Shown here: positions 33,356 to 41,892 of the stretch, in pieces
How positions within the stretch are numbered: the stretch's first letter is position 1
Layout: each line of letters starts with the position of its first letter
Origin: Marinosulfonomonas sp.
GTDB lineage: Bacteria; Pseudomonadota; Alphaproteobacteria; Rhodobacterales; Rhodobacteraceae
DNA length: 45,831 bases
Assembly (NCBI GenBank): GCA_015488685.1
Contig: WFNH01000042.1
Coordinates: 1-45,831, forward strand
Direction: 5' to 3'
Notes under the pieces: model-generated
Database searches by the model: none
The model's input: the letters and a program-made list of their open reading frames with translations, nothing else
Told to the model about the DNA's origin: nothing
Program-made: the position numbers and the translations under genes

Positions 33356-35602
33356 CTACTTCCGCTTGCGTTTGACCTTGGCGGATTTCTTGCGCGATTT
33401 GTTCGCCTTACGCCGCACCGGCCCCTTGCCGCGCCGCCCGCCGCTGCCTTTGGGCAGGGCCTTGCCATCCACTGTCAGCAGTTCCAGCGTCAACCCGCCG
33501 GTCACCGGCACCGCTTCGGCCAATCGCACCGTGACCGGCACGCCAATGCCCAGCGTCAGGCCGGTTTCCTCGCCGGTCAGGGTCTGGCTGTCGGGATCAA
33601 AGCGGAAATATTCCCGCCCGATGCTGCGGATCGGGATCAACCCATCGGCCCCCGTTTCATCCAACCGCGCAAAGACGCCGAATTTGGCAATACCTGAAAT
33701 CCGCGCATTAAACTCGGCCCCCACCCGTTCCGACAGGTAGGACGCCAGATAACGATCCATGGTGTCGCGTTCCGCCATCATCGAGCGGCGCTCGGTCTCG
33801 GAAATATGCTTGGCGGTTTCTTCCAGCCGTTCGATCTCGGCCTCACTCAGCCCGTCCTTGCCCCATTTGTTCGCGGAAATCAGCGCCCGATGCACGATCA
33901 GGTCGGAATAGCGCCGGATCGGCGATGTAAAATGCGCGTAGTTCTTTAACGCCAGCCCGAAATGTCCGAAATTCTCCTGCCCGTAATAGGCCTGCGTCAT
34001 CGAGCGCAGGGTCGACAGGTTGATCTGTTCGTCAAACTCGGTGCCCTCGGCCTGTTCCAGCAGATTGTTCAGATGCCGCGTTTGCAACACCTGCCCCTTG
34101 GCCAGCACCAGCCCTGCCGATTGGGCCACCTCGCGTAAGGACTCCAGCTTCTCGGGGCTGGGTTCCTCGTGCACGCGAAACAATAGCGGAGTACGTTTGG
34201 CGACCAGCTCTTCGGCGGCGGCAACATTGGCCAACACCATGAATTCCTCGATCATCTTGTGCGCGTCCAGCCGGTCGCGGAAATCGACGGAAATCACCTT
34301 GCCCTCTTCCGACAGAACAATCTTGCGTTCCGGCAGGTCCAGATCCAGTGGCTGGCGATGCTTGCGGGCGGTTTTCAGGGCATCATAGGCGGCATAAAGC
34401 GGCTCTAACACTGGTGTTAGCAGCGGTTTTGTCTTGTCGTTGGGTTGCCCGTCAATGGCGGCCTGCACTTCTTCGTAATTCAGGGACGCAGCGGATTTCA
34501 TCATCGCACGGGTAAACCGGTGGCTGATCTTTTGCCCATGCGCATCCAGCACCATCCGCACCGCGATACAGGCGCGCGGAACACCTTCGTGCAGGGAACA
34601 CAGATCACCCGACAGACGGTCCGGCAGCATCGGCACCACGCGGTCGGGGAAATAGGTAGAGTTGCCGCGCTTCCACGCCTCGCGGTCCAATGCCGAGCCG
34701 GGCGTGACGTAATGCGCCACATCGGCAATCGCCACCCAAACCACATGGCCGCCCTTGTTCTTGGGGTCGTCATCGGGGTGGGCATAGCAGGCATCGTCAT
34801 GATCGCGTGCATCGGCCGGATCAATGGTGATCAGCGGCATATCCCGCAGGTCTTCGCGTTTGCCCAGCGGGGCGGGTTTAGCCGCATCAGCTTGGGCAAT
34901 CACATCATCGGGAAACGCATCGGGGATGCCATGCTGATGGATCGCAATCAGCGAAATCGCCTTGGGCTGTGACGGATCACCCAGCCGCGCTATGACCCGC
35001 GCATTGGGCAGGCCCATGCGGTTTTTCGGGCCTGCGCGCTCGGCTTCGACCAACTCGCCGTCCTTGGCGCCGTTCACATCGCGCTCGGGCACCTGCCATT
35101 CCTTGTCGCTGCCTTTGTCGATCGGAATAATCCGCCCGCCTTCGGCATACTTGCGGAAAATCCCCAGCAAACGGATTGGATTAGAGCCTATTTTGCGGAT
35201 CAACCGCCCTTCATAGCGGTGATCTTCGGCTTTGACCTCGGTCAGGCGGGCAAGGATGCGGTCGTTCGCACCCAGCGCGGGATCGGATGATTTCAGCATC
35301 AGCAGGATGCGCGGTTCCTTGGCCTCGCCATGCCATTCGACGGGTCGGGCAAACAGATCGCCGTGGCTGTCGGGTTCCATCACCTGCAACACCGAAACAG
35401 GCGGCAGGCTGTCCGGGTCGCGATAGGTCTTGTGGCGCTTTTGCAGGTGGCCCTCGGACTCCAGCTCTTTCAGGATGCGTTTCAGGTCAATCCGCGCGGC
35501 GCCCTTGATGCCAAAGGCACGGGCGATGTCGCGTTTGCTGGTTAGGGTCGGGTTATCGGAAATCCATGTCAGGATTTCCTCTTTGGTGGGAATACGTTTC
35601 AT
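33356..35602 (-). CDS. rnr: Ribonuclease R
   Basis: 748 aa. RNase R degrades structured RNA 3' to 5' and matures tmRNA and rRNA. Order of domains: an N-terminal winged helix (3-60), two cold-shock OB domains, the RNB catalytic domain with ITIDPADARDHDDACYAHPD (the four catalytic acids), an S1 domain near the end (VGAEFNARISGIAKFGVFAR, then GADGLIPIRSIGREYFRF), and a Lys/Arg-rich tail (GSGGRRGKGPVRRKANKSRK) that binds RNA. It is the last gene of the leftward operon dapE-GNAT-DUF2064-rnr, 31 bases after DUF2064. Confidence 0.96.
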   Translation of the reverse strand: MKRIPTKEEILTWISDNPTLTSKRDIARAFGIKGAARIDLKRILKELESEGHLQKRHKTYRDPDSLPPVSVLQVMEPDSHGDLFARPVEWHGEAKEPRILLMLKSSDPALGANDRILARLTEVKAEDHRYEGRLIRKIGSNPIRLLGIFRKYAEGGRIIPIDKGSDKEWQVPERDVNGAKDGELVEAERAGPKNRMGLPNARVIARLGDPSQPKAISLIAIHQHGIPDAFPDDVIAQADAAKPAPLGKREDLRDMPLITIDPADARDHDDACYAHPDDDPKNKGGHVVWVAIADVAHYVTPGSALDREAWKRGNSTYFPDRVVPMLPDRLSGDLCSLHEGVPRACIAVRMVLDAHGQKISHRFTRAMMKSAASLNYEEVQAAIDGQPNDKTKPLLTPVLEPLYAAYDALKTARKHRQPLDLDLPERKIVLSEEGKVISVDFRDRLDAHKMIEEFMVLANVAAAEELVAKRTPLLFRVHEEPSPEKLESLREVAQSAGLVLAKGQVLQTRHLNNLLEQAEGTEFDEQINLSTLRSMTQAYYGQENFGHFGLALKNYAHFTSPIRRYSDLIVHRALISANKWGKDGLSEAEIERLEETAKHISETERRSMMAERDTMDRYLASYLSERVGAEFNARISGIAKFGVFARLDETGADGLIPIRSIGREYFRFDPDSQTLTGEETGLTLGIGVPVTVRLAEAVPVTGGLTLELLTVDGKALPKGSGGRRGKGPVRRKANKSRKKSAKVKRKRK

Positions 35603-35633
35603 ACCGCTTGCCTAGCACGCCCGCGCGGCGGCG

Positions 35634-36221
35634 TCATGGGGCAATCTTGGACAGGTCAGCCGCAGTATCAACATCTTGCAAAGTGGCTACATATGCGGGA
35701 GCGTAATCGGGCATTGTCGCCAGCGTATCAGTCAGCGCATGTTCGGTAGACCAGCGCACACCCTTGAACATTTCGCGCGGCGGCGGGGTGGTGCGTTTCA
35801 GGCCAACCAGCCAGTAACCGCCATCGGTTGCGGGGCCAAATACGGCTCTATTCCTGCCCAATTTAGCAAAAGCATCGGCAATGTGGTGCCGCCGCACACC
35901 CGGAATATCGCCGCCAATAATCACCACCGACCCCTTTTGCGGCAGGGCCAAAAGGTGCGCCATGCGTTGCCCCAAATCACCGCGCCCCTGCGGGATGCGT
36001 TGCAGATGTTCGGGCCAAATGCGGCTGCGCATCCCTTCTGCATCCGGTGAAACCGCCAGTAGAAGATCCCAGCGCGGATCAGTCACATTGCGCAACAACC
36101 GTTGCACCGAATGGCGAAACCACCATGCGGCGGGCACCATACCGATGTCGCGTCCCAGCCGCGTTTTCACCCGTCCGGCGCGGGGTTCCTTGACCATCAC
36201 GATCAGGGTTTGCCGCCTCAC
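35634..36221 (-). CDS. DUF2064/TIGR04282-type glycosyltransferase-like protein
   Basis: 195 aa from GTG 36221. The N-terminus LIVMVKEPRAGRVKTRLGRD is the nucleotide-sugar/nucleotidyl binding start of the family; VVIIGGDIPGVRRHHIADAF and VFGPATDGGYWLVGLKR follow, with the DGGYW motif. Members are annotated as arsenosugar-biosynthesis-associated glycosyltransferases, but those outside arsenic clusters, as here, have no known substrate. The start overlaps the GNAT stop by four bases, so it belongs to the dapE operon. Confidence 0.88.
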   Translation of the reverse strand: MRRQTLIVMVKEPRAGRVKTRLGRDIGMVPAAWWFRHSVQRLLRNVTDPRWDLLLAVSPDAEGMRSRIWPEHLQRIPQGRGDLGQRMAHLLALPQKGSVVIIGGDIPGVRRHHIADAFAKLGRNRAVFGPATDGGYWLVGLKRTTPPPREMFKGVRWSTEHALTDTLATMPDYAPAYVATLQDVDTAADLSKIAP

Positions 36222-36640
36222 AACGCGCGCTCCATATCGAAATGCGGGATTCCGGCGTCCATGTATTCGTCGCCAAAGGCGGCAAATCCCAACCGTTCAT
36301 AGAACCCCAGCGCATGGGTTTGCGCACCCAATCGGGCGATGGCCACATCCGGCAAGTCCCGCATCTGGTCTAGCGCGGCATTGATCAGGTCCGCGCCCAG
36401 CCCCATGCCGCGATATTCCTTCAGGACACAAACGCGGCCGATTTTGCCAACCTCGCCCTGCACCACGATCCGCGCGGTGCCGACCGGTGTGTCGCCCTCG
36501 AATGCCAGCAGATGAATGGCGATTTCGTCATAGGTGTCGATCTCTTCGTCTTCGGGGACGTTTTGTTCGTCTATGAACACTTTGCGCCGCAGCAACAGGC
36601 AGGTTTCCAGATCACAGGTTTTGGCAATCCAGCGGGTCAT
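36218..36640 (-). CDS. GNAT-family acetyltransferase (ElaA-like)
   Basis: 140 aa. The acetyl-CoA binding motif A is visible in [20 protein letters not shown], followed by the helix [11 protein letters not shown] and the terminal [30 protein letters not shown] region (split here), which is typical of ElaA/YjcF-like GNAT proteins. The substrate is unknown. It overlaps dapE by four bases upstream and DUF2064 downstream, so it is tightly coupled within the operon. Confidence 0.9.
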   Translation of the reverse strand: MTRWIAKTCDLETCLLLRRKVFIDEQNVPEDEEIDTYDEIAIHLLAFEGDTPVGTARIVVQGEVGKIGRVCVLKEYRGMGLGADLINAALDQMRDLPDVAIARLGAQTHALGFYERLGFAAFGDEYMDAGIPHFDMERAL

Positions 36641-37785
36641 GCGAAATAGTCGCGCAGAATCCGGCTGTAGATGGATTTCAGCTGTTCGATCTGCACCATC
36701 TCGACCCGTTCATCCACCTGATGCATGGTTTTGCCGACCAGTCCGAATTCAACCACCGGACAGTGGTTTTTGACGAACCGTGCATCCGACGTACCGCCCG
36801 AAGTGGACAATTCCGGCGTGACGCCAGTTTCGGCCTGCACCGCTGCCGCCACCAGATCGGACAATTCGCCGGGCGGGGTGATGAAGCTTTCGCCGGACAC
36901 TTTGGTTTCCATCGCAATTTCCACCCCGAATTCCGCCGCCGCCTTGTCGGCTTCTGCCCGCAGCCATTCGGTCAGGCTGTCCGAACTATGTGAATCATTA
37001 AACCGGATATTCACCGTCGCGCGGGTTTCCGCAGGGATCACGTTATTCGCCGGATTGCCGGTGTCGATTGTGGTCACAGCCAGCGTCGAGGCATCAAAAT
37101 GATCCGTCCCCTGATCCAGTTCATGCCCCGCCAGCCGGTCGATCAGCCGTGCCATTGCAGGCAGCGGGTTGTTGGCGCGGTGGGGATAGGCGGAATGGCC
37201 CTGCTTGCCCCGCACCGTAAAATAGGCAGTCATTGAACCACGCCGCCCGATCTTCATCATCTCGCCCATTTCATTGGGGCAGGTGGGTTCGCCCACCAGA
37301 CAGGCATCCATCCGCTCGCCATTTTGTTGCATCCAATCCAGCAGCGCCACGGTGCCGTCTATCGCGTCGCCTTCTTCATCACCGGTAATCGCCATCACAA
37401 TCGAGCCATCCGGCGGCGTGTCCCGCACAAAATCAATCGCAGCGGCGGCAAAAGCGGCCACGCCGGATTTCATATCGGTCGCCCCGCGCCCCCACAGCCA
37501 GCCATCCACGATGTCGCCACTGAACGGGCCACGGGTCCAGGCGGATTCGTCCCCGACAGGCACCACATCGGTATGGCCGTTAAAGCCAAAGGTTTTGCCG
37601 TTGCCCTGCTTGCCCCAACGGGCGAACAGATTGGACACATCACCCCGATCCACACGGGTGCAAGTAAAACCAGCATCCGACAACAGTTTCTCCATCAAAA
37701 CCAGTGCGCCACCCTCGTTCGGGGTGACAGAGGGGCAGCGCAGTAAATCGGCGGTTAACTGGACGGGATCAATCGGGTTGTTCAT
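36637..37785 (-). CDS. dapE: Succinyl-diaminopimelate desuccinylase
   Basis: 382 aa from ATG 37785 ([20 protein letters not shown]), with GGAGAG before it; the frame is open further up but shows no similarity. A di-zinc M20 enzyme that hydrolyses N-succinyl-LL-diaminopimelate in lysine and peptidoglycan synthesis. Metal ligands: H in [14 protein letters not shown] in [13 protein letters not shown], and the catalytic and bridging Glu in ITGDEEGDA. The dimerisation domain (180-290) has [23 protein letters not shown] (split here). First gene of the four-gene operon; the pathway partner dapD is at 42838-43665. Confidence 0.96.
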   Translation of the reverse strand: MNNPIDPVQLTADLLRCPSVTPNEGGALVLMEKLLSDAGFTCTRVDRGDVSNLFARWGKQGNGKTFGFNGHTDVVPVGDESAWTRGPFSGDIVDGWLWGRGATDMKSGVAAFAAAAIDFVRDTPPDGSIVMAITGDEEGDAIDGTVALLDWMQQNGERMDACLVGEPTCPNEMGEMMKIGRRGSMTAYFTVRGKQGHSAYPHRANNPLPAMARLIDRLAGHELDQGTDHFDASTLAVTTIDTGNPANNVIPAETRATVNIRFNDSHSSDSLTEWLRAEADKAAAEFGVEIAMETKVSGESFITPPGELSDLVAAAVQAETGVTPELSTSGGTSDARFVKNHCPVVEFGLVGKTMHQVDERVEMVQIEQLKSIYSRILRDYFA

Positions 37786-37956
37786 CTTGTCTCTCCTTGG
37801 CTTGCCTCCAGCGATATAGGGATACCGGATTGGCCGCAATCCTTGGCCTGTTTTTGGTCGGTCAGGCGCATCATTCTGTCACGCCATGGAATGGAAAATT
37901 TGGATTGCGATTCGTTACCTCGTAGTGCATTAGAGGCACGAACCTGGGGAACTATC

Positions 37957-39009
37957 ATGCGAATTATGTTGATTCTGGCTTTTATAGCCAGCGTTGTGTC
38001 CACAATTGCATCCGCTCAAGAACTGCGCGTCGCGACTGTGACCCGCCCGCCATTTTCAATGGAAATGAACGGTGAAAGCGTTGGCTTCAGTATTGATCTG
38101 TGGAAAGCGTTGATGATCGATATGCGGCGGAACTCGAAAATTATTCGCGCCGACACATTCCCAGAGATGCTGGATATGGTCGAAAAAGGGCAGGCTGACG
38201 CAGCGATTGCCAATATCTCGATCACGGCAAAACGCGAAAGCCGGTTTGATTTCACCCACCCGATTTTCGAGGGCGGGTTGCAAATCATGGTGCACTCCGA
38301 TGCCAACAACACGCCCTCAATCTGGTCTGCATTATGGTCCAAAGATCTTTTGTTGGCGATTGCGCTTTCCTTTGCAGCCCTGTTGGGTGGCGGGATGCTG
38401 ATGTGGCGGTTTGAACATGGCAAAGAAGAATACTTCAACATGCCCGCCCGCAAGGCAATGTTCCCGGCTTTCTGGTGGGCTTTGAATCTGATAGTCAACG
38501 GCGGGTTTGAAGAACGCGTTCCAAAGTCAGCGTTCGGGCGCCTGTTCGGGGTGTTTTTGGTGGTTTCATCACTGTTTGTTGTTTCGATCGTCGTCGCCAA
38601 AATCACCGCAACCCTGACAATTGCAGGCATTCAGAATTCGGTTAATTCCGTCAATGACCTGCATGGAAAATCCGTGGGCACAACATCTGGATCAACCGCC
38701 AGTGCCTATCTGGATACACGCGATGTACGCCACAGAACATATGATGATCTGAATACATTGCTCGCAGCGTTTGAAAGCAAGAAACTGGACGCCGTGGTTT
38801 TCGACGCCCCGGTTCTTGCCTATTATGCGAATAACAAAGGGCGGGACACAGCAGAAGTCGTCGGGCCGGTATTCCTGCGGGAAAACTATGGCATCATCTT
38901 GCCACCGGAATCACCTTTGGCCGAGCCAATCAACCAAAGCCTGCTGCGACTGCGCGAAGATGGCACTTATAACGAAATATATCGCAAATGGTTTGGCTCA
39001 TCCCCCTGA
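37957..39009 (+). CDS. Prokaryotic ionotropic glutamate receptor-like (GluR0-type) ligand-gated channel
   Basis: 350 aa from ATG 37957 (GGGGA before it). Signal peptide (1-20), first half of a periplasmic binding protein (21-116; RVATVTRPPFSMEMNG, then DMVEKGQADAAIANISIT), then a membrane module: TM1 (128-150, LLLAIALSFAALLGGGMLMW), a re-entrant P-loop (166-186, AMFPAFWWALNLIVNGGFEE) and TM2 (193-218, RLFGVFLVVSSLFVVSIVVA), then the second half of the binding domain (225-346). This split layout is that of GluR0 and eukaryotic glutamate receptors. The filter TVGYGD of K+-type pores is replaced by NGGFEERVP, so ion selectivity cannot be predicted. A plain ABC-transporter binding protein would not have the central membrane module. 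Confidence 0.82.
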   Translation: MRIMLILAFIASVVSTIASAQELRVATVTRPPFSMEMNGESVGFSIDLWKALMIDMRRNSKIIRADTFPEMLDMVEKGQADAAIANISITAKRESRFDFTHPIFEGGLQIMVHSDANNTPSIWSALWSKDLLLAIALSFAALLGGGMLMWRFEHGKEEYFNMPARKAMFPAFWWALNLIVNGGFEERVPKSAFGRLFGVFLVVSSLFVVSIVVAKITATLTIAGIQNSVNSVNDLHGKSVGTTSGSTASAYLDTRDVRHRTYDDLNTLLAAFESKKLDAVVFDAPVLAYYANNKGRDTAEVVGPVFLRENYGIILPPESPLAEPINQSLLRLREDGTYNEIYRKWFGSSP

Positions 39010-39408
39010 TGGATCCTTAGCCACCGGCCACCATTGAATGACACCGAAAACCAGTTCGACCACCAGAAATGCGGTGATCAGGCTACTTGCCCCTGACATC
39101 AGGGCATTCACCTGCCACGCCGCAAACAGCAACCTTGCAACGCCATCCAACCGGCCCAAAAATACCGATGTTTGACGCAGGCGGACGATTGACCATATCA
39201 CCACAACCGTGCCGAAAAAGTTTGCGAACAGGGTTTCATATATGCCCGCCACCGGCATTTGACCGGACAACCCCAACCCATCGTGCAATTGCGACAGGCT
39301 TCCGATAAGCAGCGCGAAACTCCATGGTGTCGCAAAGGCCACGGAAATGACAATATCGTACCATGCGCTGATACGGACGATCTTTAGATAATTCTTGTAA
39401 CACAACAT
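38998..39408 (-). CDS. Small membrane protein of unknown function
   Basis: 136 aa from ATG 39408 (MLCYKNYLKIVRISAWYDIV), preceded by GAGCAGGA. About four hydrophobic segments: IVISVAFATPWSFALLIGSL, GIYETLFANFFGTVVVIWSI, VARLLFAAWQVNALMSGASS and LITAFLVVELVFGVIQWWPV. It ends overlapping the receptor gene by 12 bases tail to tail. It diverges from the MerR gene across 73 bases with a MerR-type palindrome, so it is the likely target of that regulator. Family not recognised. Confidence 0.75.
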   Translation of the reverse strand: MLCYKNYLKIVRISAWYDIVISVAFATPWSFALLIGSLSQLHDGLGLSGQMPVAGIYETLFANFFGTVVVIWSIVRLRQTSVFLGRLDGVARLLFAAWQVNALMSGASSLITAFLVVELVFGVIQWWPVAKDPSGG

Positions 39409-39447
39409 ATTCCTGCTCCGTTTGATATTACAGTTCGGGCAGGCTAC

Positions 39448-39469
39448 ACCTTGGACTATAGTCAAGGGT
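39448..39469. promoter_or_regulatory. MerR-type operator between the membrane protein and the merR-like gene
   Basis: ACCTTGGACTATAGTCAAGG followed by GT: the ACCTT and AAGGGT arms enclose the self-complementary GACTATAGTC, with one extra base on the left. Such dyads of the form ACCTTG...CAAGG(G)T lie in the long spacer of MerR-controlled promoters. On the minus strand TTGACT (39466-39461) may be the -35 of the membrane protein's promoter; no clear -10 was found. Confidence 0.5.
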
Positions 39470-39481
39470 CAAGAGGTTTTT

Positions 39482-39835
39482 ATGCGCATTGGTAAACTGG
39501 CGGAAATGACAGGTGTTAGCCGCGATGCGTTGCGCATGTACGAGGCCCGCGGCCTGCTGCGCAGTGATCGCAGCGCCAACGGATACCGGGATTTTGCCGA
39601 AGGCAGTGAGCAGTTGGTGGGATATATCAAAACCGCGCAGGCCCTTGGGTTCACGCTTGCCGAAATTGGCAAGGATTTGCCCGCACTCACGGCTGGTGGT
39701 TTGCCCGCAAGCGAAGTCGAAATCATTCTGCGCCGCAAGCTGGACGAGATTGATGCGCGGTTGACGGGTCTGACCGACTTGCGCGCACAATTGGCAGCAC
39801 GCCTTGAACTGGTTTGCCCCTTGGCCAAGGTTTAG
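39482..39835 (+). CDS. MerR-family transcriptional regulator
   Basis: 117 aa from ATG 39482 (AGAGG upstream). N-terminal MerR winged helix MRIGKLAEMTGVSRDALRMY EARGLLRSDRSANGYRDF (split here; residues 1-38 shown), followed by a dimerisation helix (about 75-112). There is one cysteine, near the C-terminus (VCPLAKV), and none in the usual metal-binding spots, so a metal sensor is unlikely. It lies downstream of the palindrome at 39448-39469, which should regulate both itself and the divergent membrane protein. Confidence 0.92.
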   Translation: MRIGKLAEMTGVSRDALRMYEARGLLRSDRSANGYRDFAEGSEQLVGYIKTAQALGFTLAEIGKDLPALTAGGLPASEVEIILRRKLDEIDARLTGLTDLRAQLAARLELVCPLAKV

Positions 39836-40000
39836 GATTGGCGCTCTTGCACCATGGGCAATAATAGCCCTGGGATGTTTCACCGAGGGTGGTTGGCAAT
39901 ATTAGCCGTTAAGAAATCTGCTATTCCGGCAATTTGACCTGTATGGCCTCTGGAATTAGAGTTGCGGGATCAAATCACCATTCCCGGGAAGTACTATCAG

Positions 40001-40861
40001 ATGAACCCTGCCCAGATACTGCTGGCGATTACAATTGCCTTTACTTCTCAGGCTCCATCCACTGGGGTCAGCCAACAGGCCGCCACCAGTTTACAGCTTG
40101 AAACCATTCACGGCGACATGAAACGTGTTCAGGTCGAGATTCAGGGGATTCCGGCATGGATGCTGCTGGATACAGGTGGCGGTTGGAGCGTAATCGGGCC
40201 TGAACTGGTTTCAAAAACGGGATGTCACCCCTATGGCCGCGTCACCGGCTTTCGCATGAGTGGAGAGCAAATTGCATCACCTCAATGCGGGAATATGCCT
40301 TTCACACTGGGAAATATACCGACCAAGGGGTTTGTTGCTTTTTTCGATATCGCCGCATTACTGCCAAAAGACTGGCCTGAAATCGACGGCGTACTTGCGT
40401 TACCTTCGCTTAAGGGAATTGACCGGCTGACACTGGATTGGTCGGCAAACAGGGTCATTCTGGAAACCGCGGCATCGCTAACCAAAAGGACCAGCGGATT
40501 ACAACCCGGTCATATTTCCCTGCAGCGGGAAGGGGCGGGGCGGGGGCTGACTATCTTCGTCGAAGTTGCCGCCAACCCCGAACCCATGTGGTTTTTGCTG
40601 GATAGCGGCAATATCGCAGGAACCATTCTGGCCCCGCATGCACTCGATCAACTCGGGTATTCTGCGCTCTTGACTGAAAAAGTGCAGGACGGATCACCCA
40701 AGACAGCCGTTGATCTGACAGTCGCTGGACAGATGATACCTTCACTTCCTGTCACAATTGACGACATCATCTATGACGGCAATCTGGGCACCGATTTCCT
40801 GAACCGCTATGTGGTGTCACTGGACCTGCGGGCCGAAAAAATCTGGCTTCGGCCAAAATAG
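40001..40861 (+). CDS. Secreted protein with two retropepsin-like aspartyl protease motifs
   Basis: 286 aa from ATG 40001. A signal peptide (about 1-27) is followed by two halves, each with an aspartyl protease motif: MLLDTGGGWSVIG with D57 and FLLDSGNIAGTILAP with D201. Retropepsin-type enzymes normally have one such motif per chain and work as dimers; here both are in one polypeptide, as in pepsins and in some bacterial double-domain proteins of clan AA. The second motif is DSG, which is still an allowed form. Whether it is an active protease is unknown. The end has GNLGTDFLNRYVVSLDLRAE, the typical strand after the second domain. Stand-alone gene. Confidence 0.78.
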   Translation: MNPAQILLAITIAFTSQAPSTGVSQQAATSLQLETIHGDMKRVQVEIQGIPAWMLLDTGGGWSVIGPELVSKTGCHPYGRVTGFRMSGEQIASPQCGNMPFTLGNIPTKGFVAFFDIAALLPKDWPEIDGVLALPSLKGIDRLTLDWSANRVILETAASLTKRTSGLQPGHISLQREGAGRGLTIFVEVAANPEPMWFLLDSGNIAGTILAPHALDQLGYSALLTEKVQDGSPKTAVDLTVAGQMIPSLPVTIDDIIYDGNLGTDFLNRYVVSLDLRAEKIWLRPK

Positions 40862-40869
40862 CCGCTGGA

Positions 40870-41508
40870 TCATTTGCCAAGAGTTGCGGCAATCACCGCA
40901 GGCAAATCTTCTGGCGCATTGCACACTACATCCGCCGTGCCCCATTCCTCGGCCGATCCATAGCCCCATGTCACCGCAACGGCCTTCATCCCCACCGCGC
41001 GGGCGGCGTCGTAATCGTGGTGGCGGTCGCCCACCATCACCGATTGCGCGGGATCAATCCCGGTCAGCTCCAGCGCATGGGCCAGCAGATCACCCTTGTT
41101 GTTACGGGTGCCGTCCAACTCGGGGCCGAACTCGTGTTCCAGAAACGGGGCCAGCCCGAAATGTGCCGTGATCTTGCGGGCATAGGCATGTGGTTTGGCT
41201 GTCGCCAGACACATCCGGTAATCCGCGCCCTGCAATTGTTCCAACGCAGGAATAATGCCTGAATAGAGACTGTTTTCCAACAACCCAACCGAGGTATAGC
41301 GTTCCCGATACAGATCAATCGCCACCTGCGGATCGGGCACCTGCATACGGGTGAAACTATCGATCAAGGATGGCCCGATCACCCAGTCCAGTTCATCCAT
41401 ATGCGGCACGGGCAGGTCCAGTTTTTCCAGTGCGTAGATAAATGATTTGGTCACGCCGATCTTGGGGTCGGTCAGGGTGCCGTCAAGGTCCAGAAATACA
41501 GTGCTCAA
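40870..41508 (-). CDS. HAD-family hydrolase (phosphoglycolate phosphatase-like)
   Basis: 212 aa. HAD motif I is MSTVFLDLDGTLTDP (nucleophile D6? and acid D8? in FLDLDGT), motif II CLATAKPH with Thr, motif III Lys followed by motif IV VMVGDRHHDYDAA. The cap is the small helical type of phosphoglycolate phosphatases. The substrate is probably a small phosphate ester, but Gph identity is not proven. The start overlaps the upstream small gene by four bases. Confidence 0.9.
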   Translation of the reverse strand: MSTVFLDLDGTLTDPKIGVTKSFIYALEKLDLPVPHMDELDWVIGPSLIDSFTRMQVPDPQVAIDLYRERYTSVGLLENSLYSGIIPALEQLQGADYRMCLATAKPHAYARKITAHFGLAPFLEHEFGPELDGTRNNKGDLLAHALELTGIDPAQSVMVGDRHHDYDAARAVGMKAVAVTWGYGSAEEWGTADVVCNAPEDLPAVIAATLGK

Positions 41509-41858
41509 TTCTCGCGCCCTTTTCCTGCCGGATGTTGATCCTCGAAAAACGGAGTCATCTGCGCCACCACCACCGAATTTTCATCCAGCGCCCGCTGCAT
41601 CAGCTCCTTTTCATCGTCGCTGATGTCGTGGCCCTGTTCCAGACGCTCCTGCAAGGTGCCATAGCCGGTCACATCCAGCGGTGCCATATCGGCCTGTTTC
41701 AGAATCGCCACGGTCTCGCGCACCGCCTCGGCCTCGTCCACCCCGCTGGCATAAACCATCAGCGCAGCACCAGTCGCGCCTTTGGGCAAACCGTCACCAT
41801 CCTTGCGACCTACTTCGACCAAAAGGGTAAAGACCTGCTGGCGGGATTTCTTTTTCAT
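41505..41858 (-). CDS. Small hypothetical protein
   Basis: 117 aa; ATG 41858. No signal or membrane segment. Sequence: KKKSRQQVFTLLVEVGRKDG at the start, then MVYASGVDEAEAVRETVAIL, and a charged helix DDEKELMQRALDE near the end; the middle resembles a ferredoxin-like alpha/beta fold. I do not recognise the family. It is coupled by four bases to the HAD gene, so the two share a transcript. Confidence 0.75.
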   Translation of the reverse strand: MKKKSRQQVFTLLVEVGRKDGDGLPKGATGAALMVYASGVDEAEAVRETVAILKQADMAPLDVTGYGTLQERLEQGHDISDDEKELMQRALDENSVVVAQMTPFFEDQHPAGKGREN

Positions 41859-41892
41859 TTAAGCACACTTAAACCTATGCATTATTTGCACC

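Noticed and set aside
40870-41508. Assigning gph to the HAD protein
   Set aside because: Motifs support a HAD phosphatase of this subgroup but not the specific substrate.
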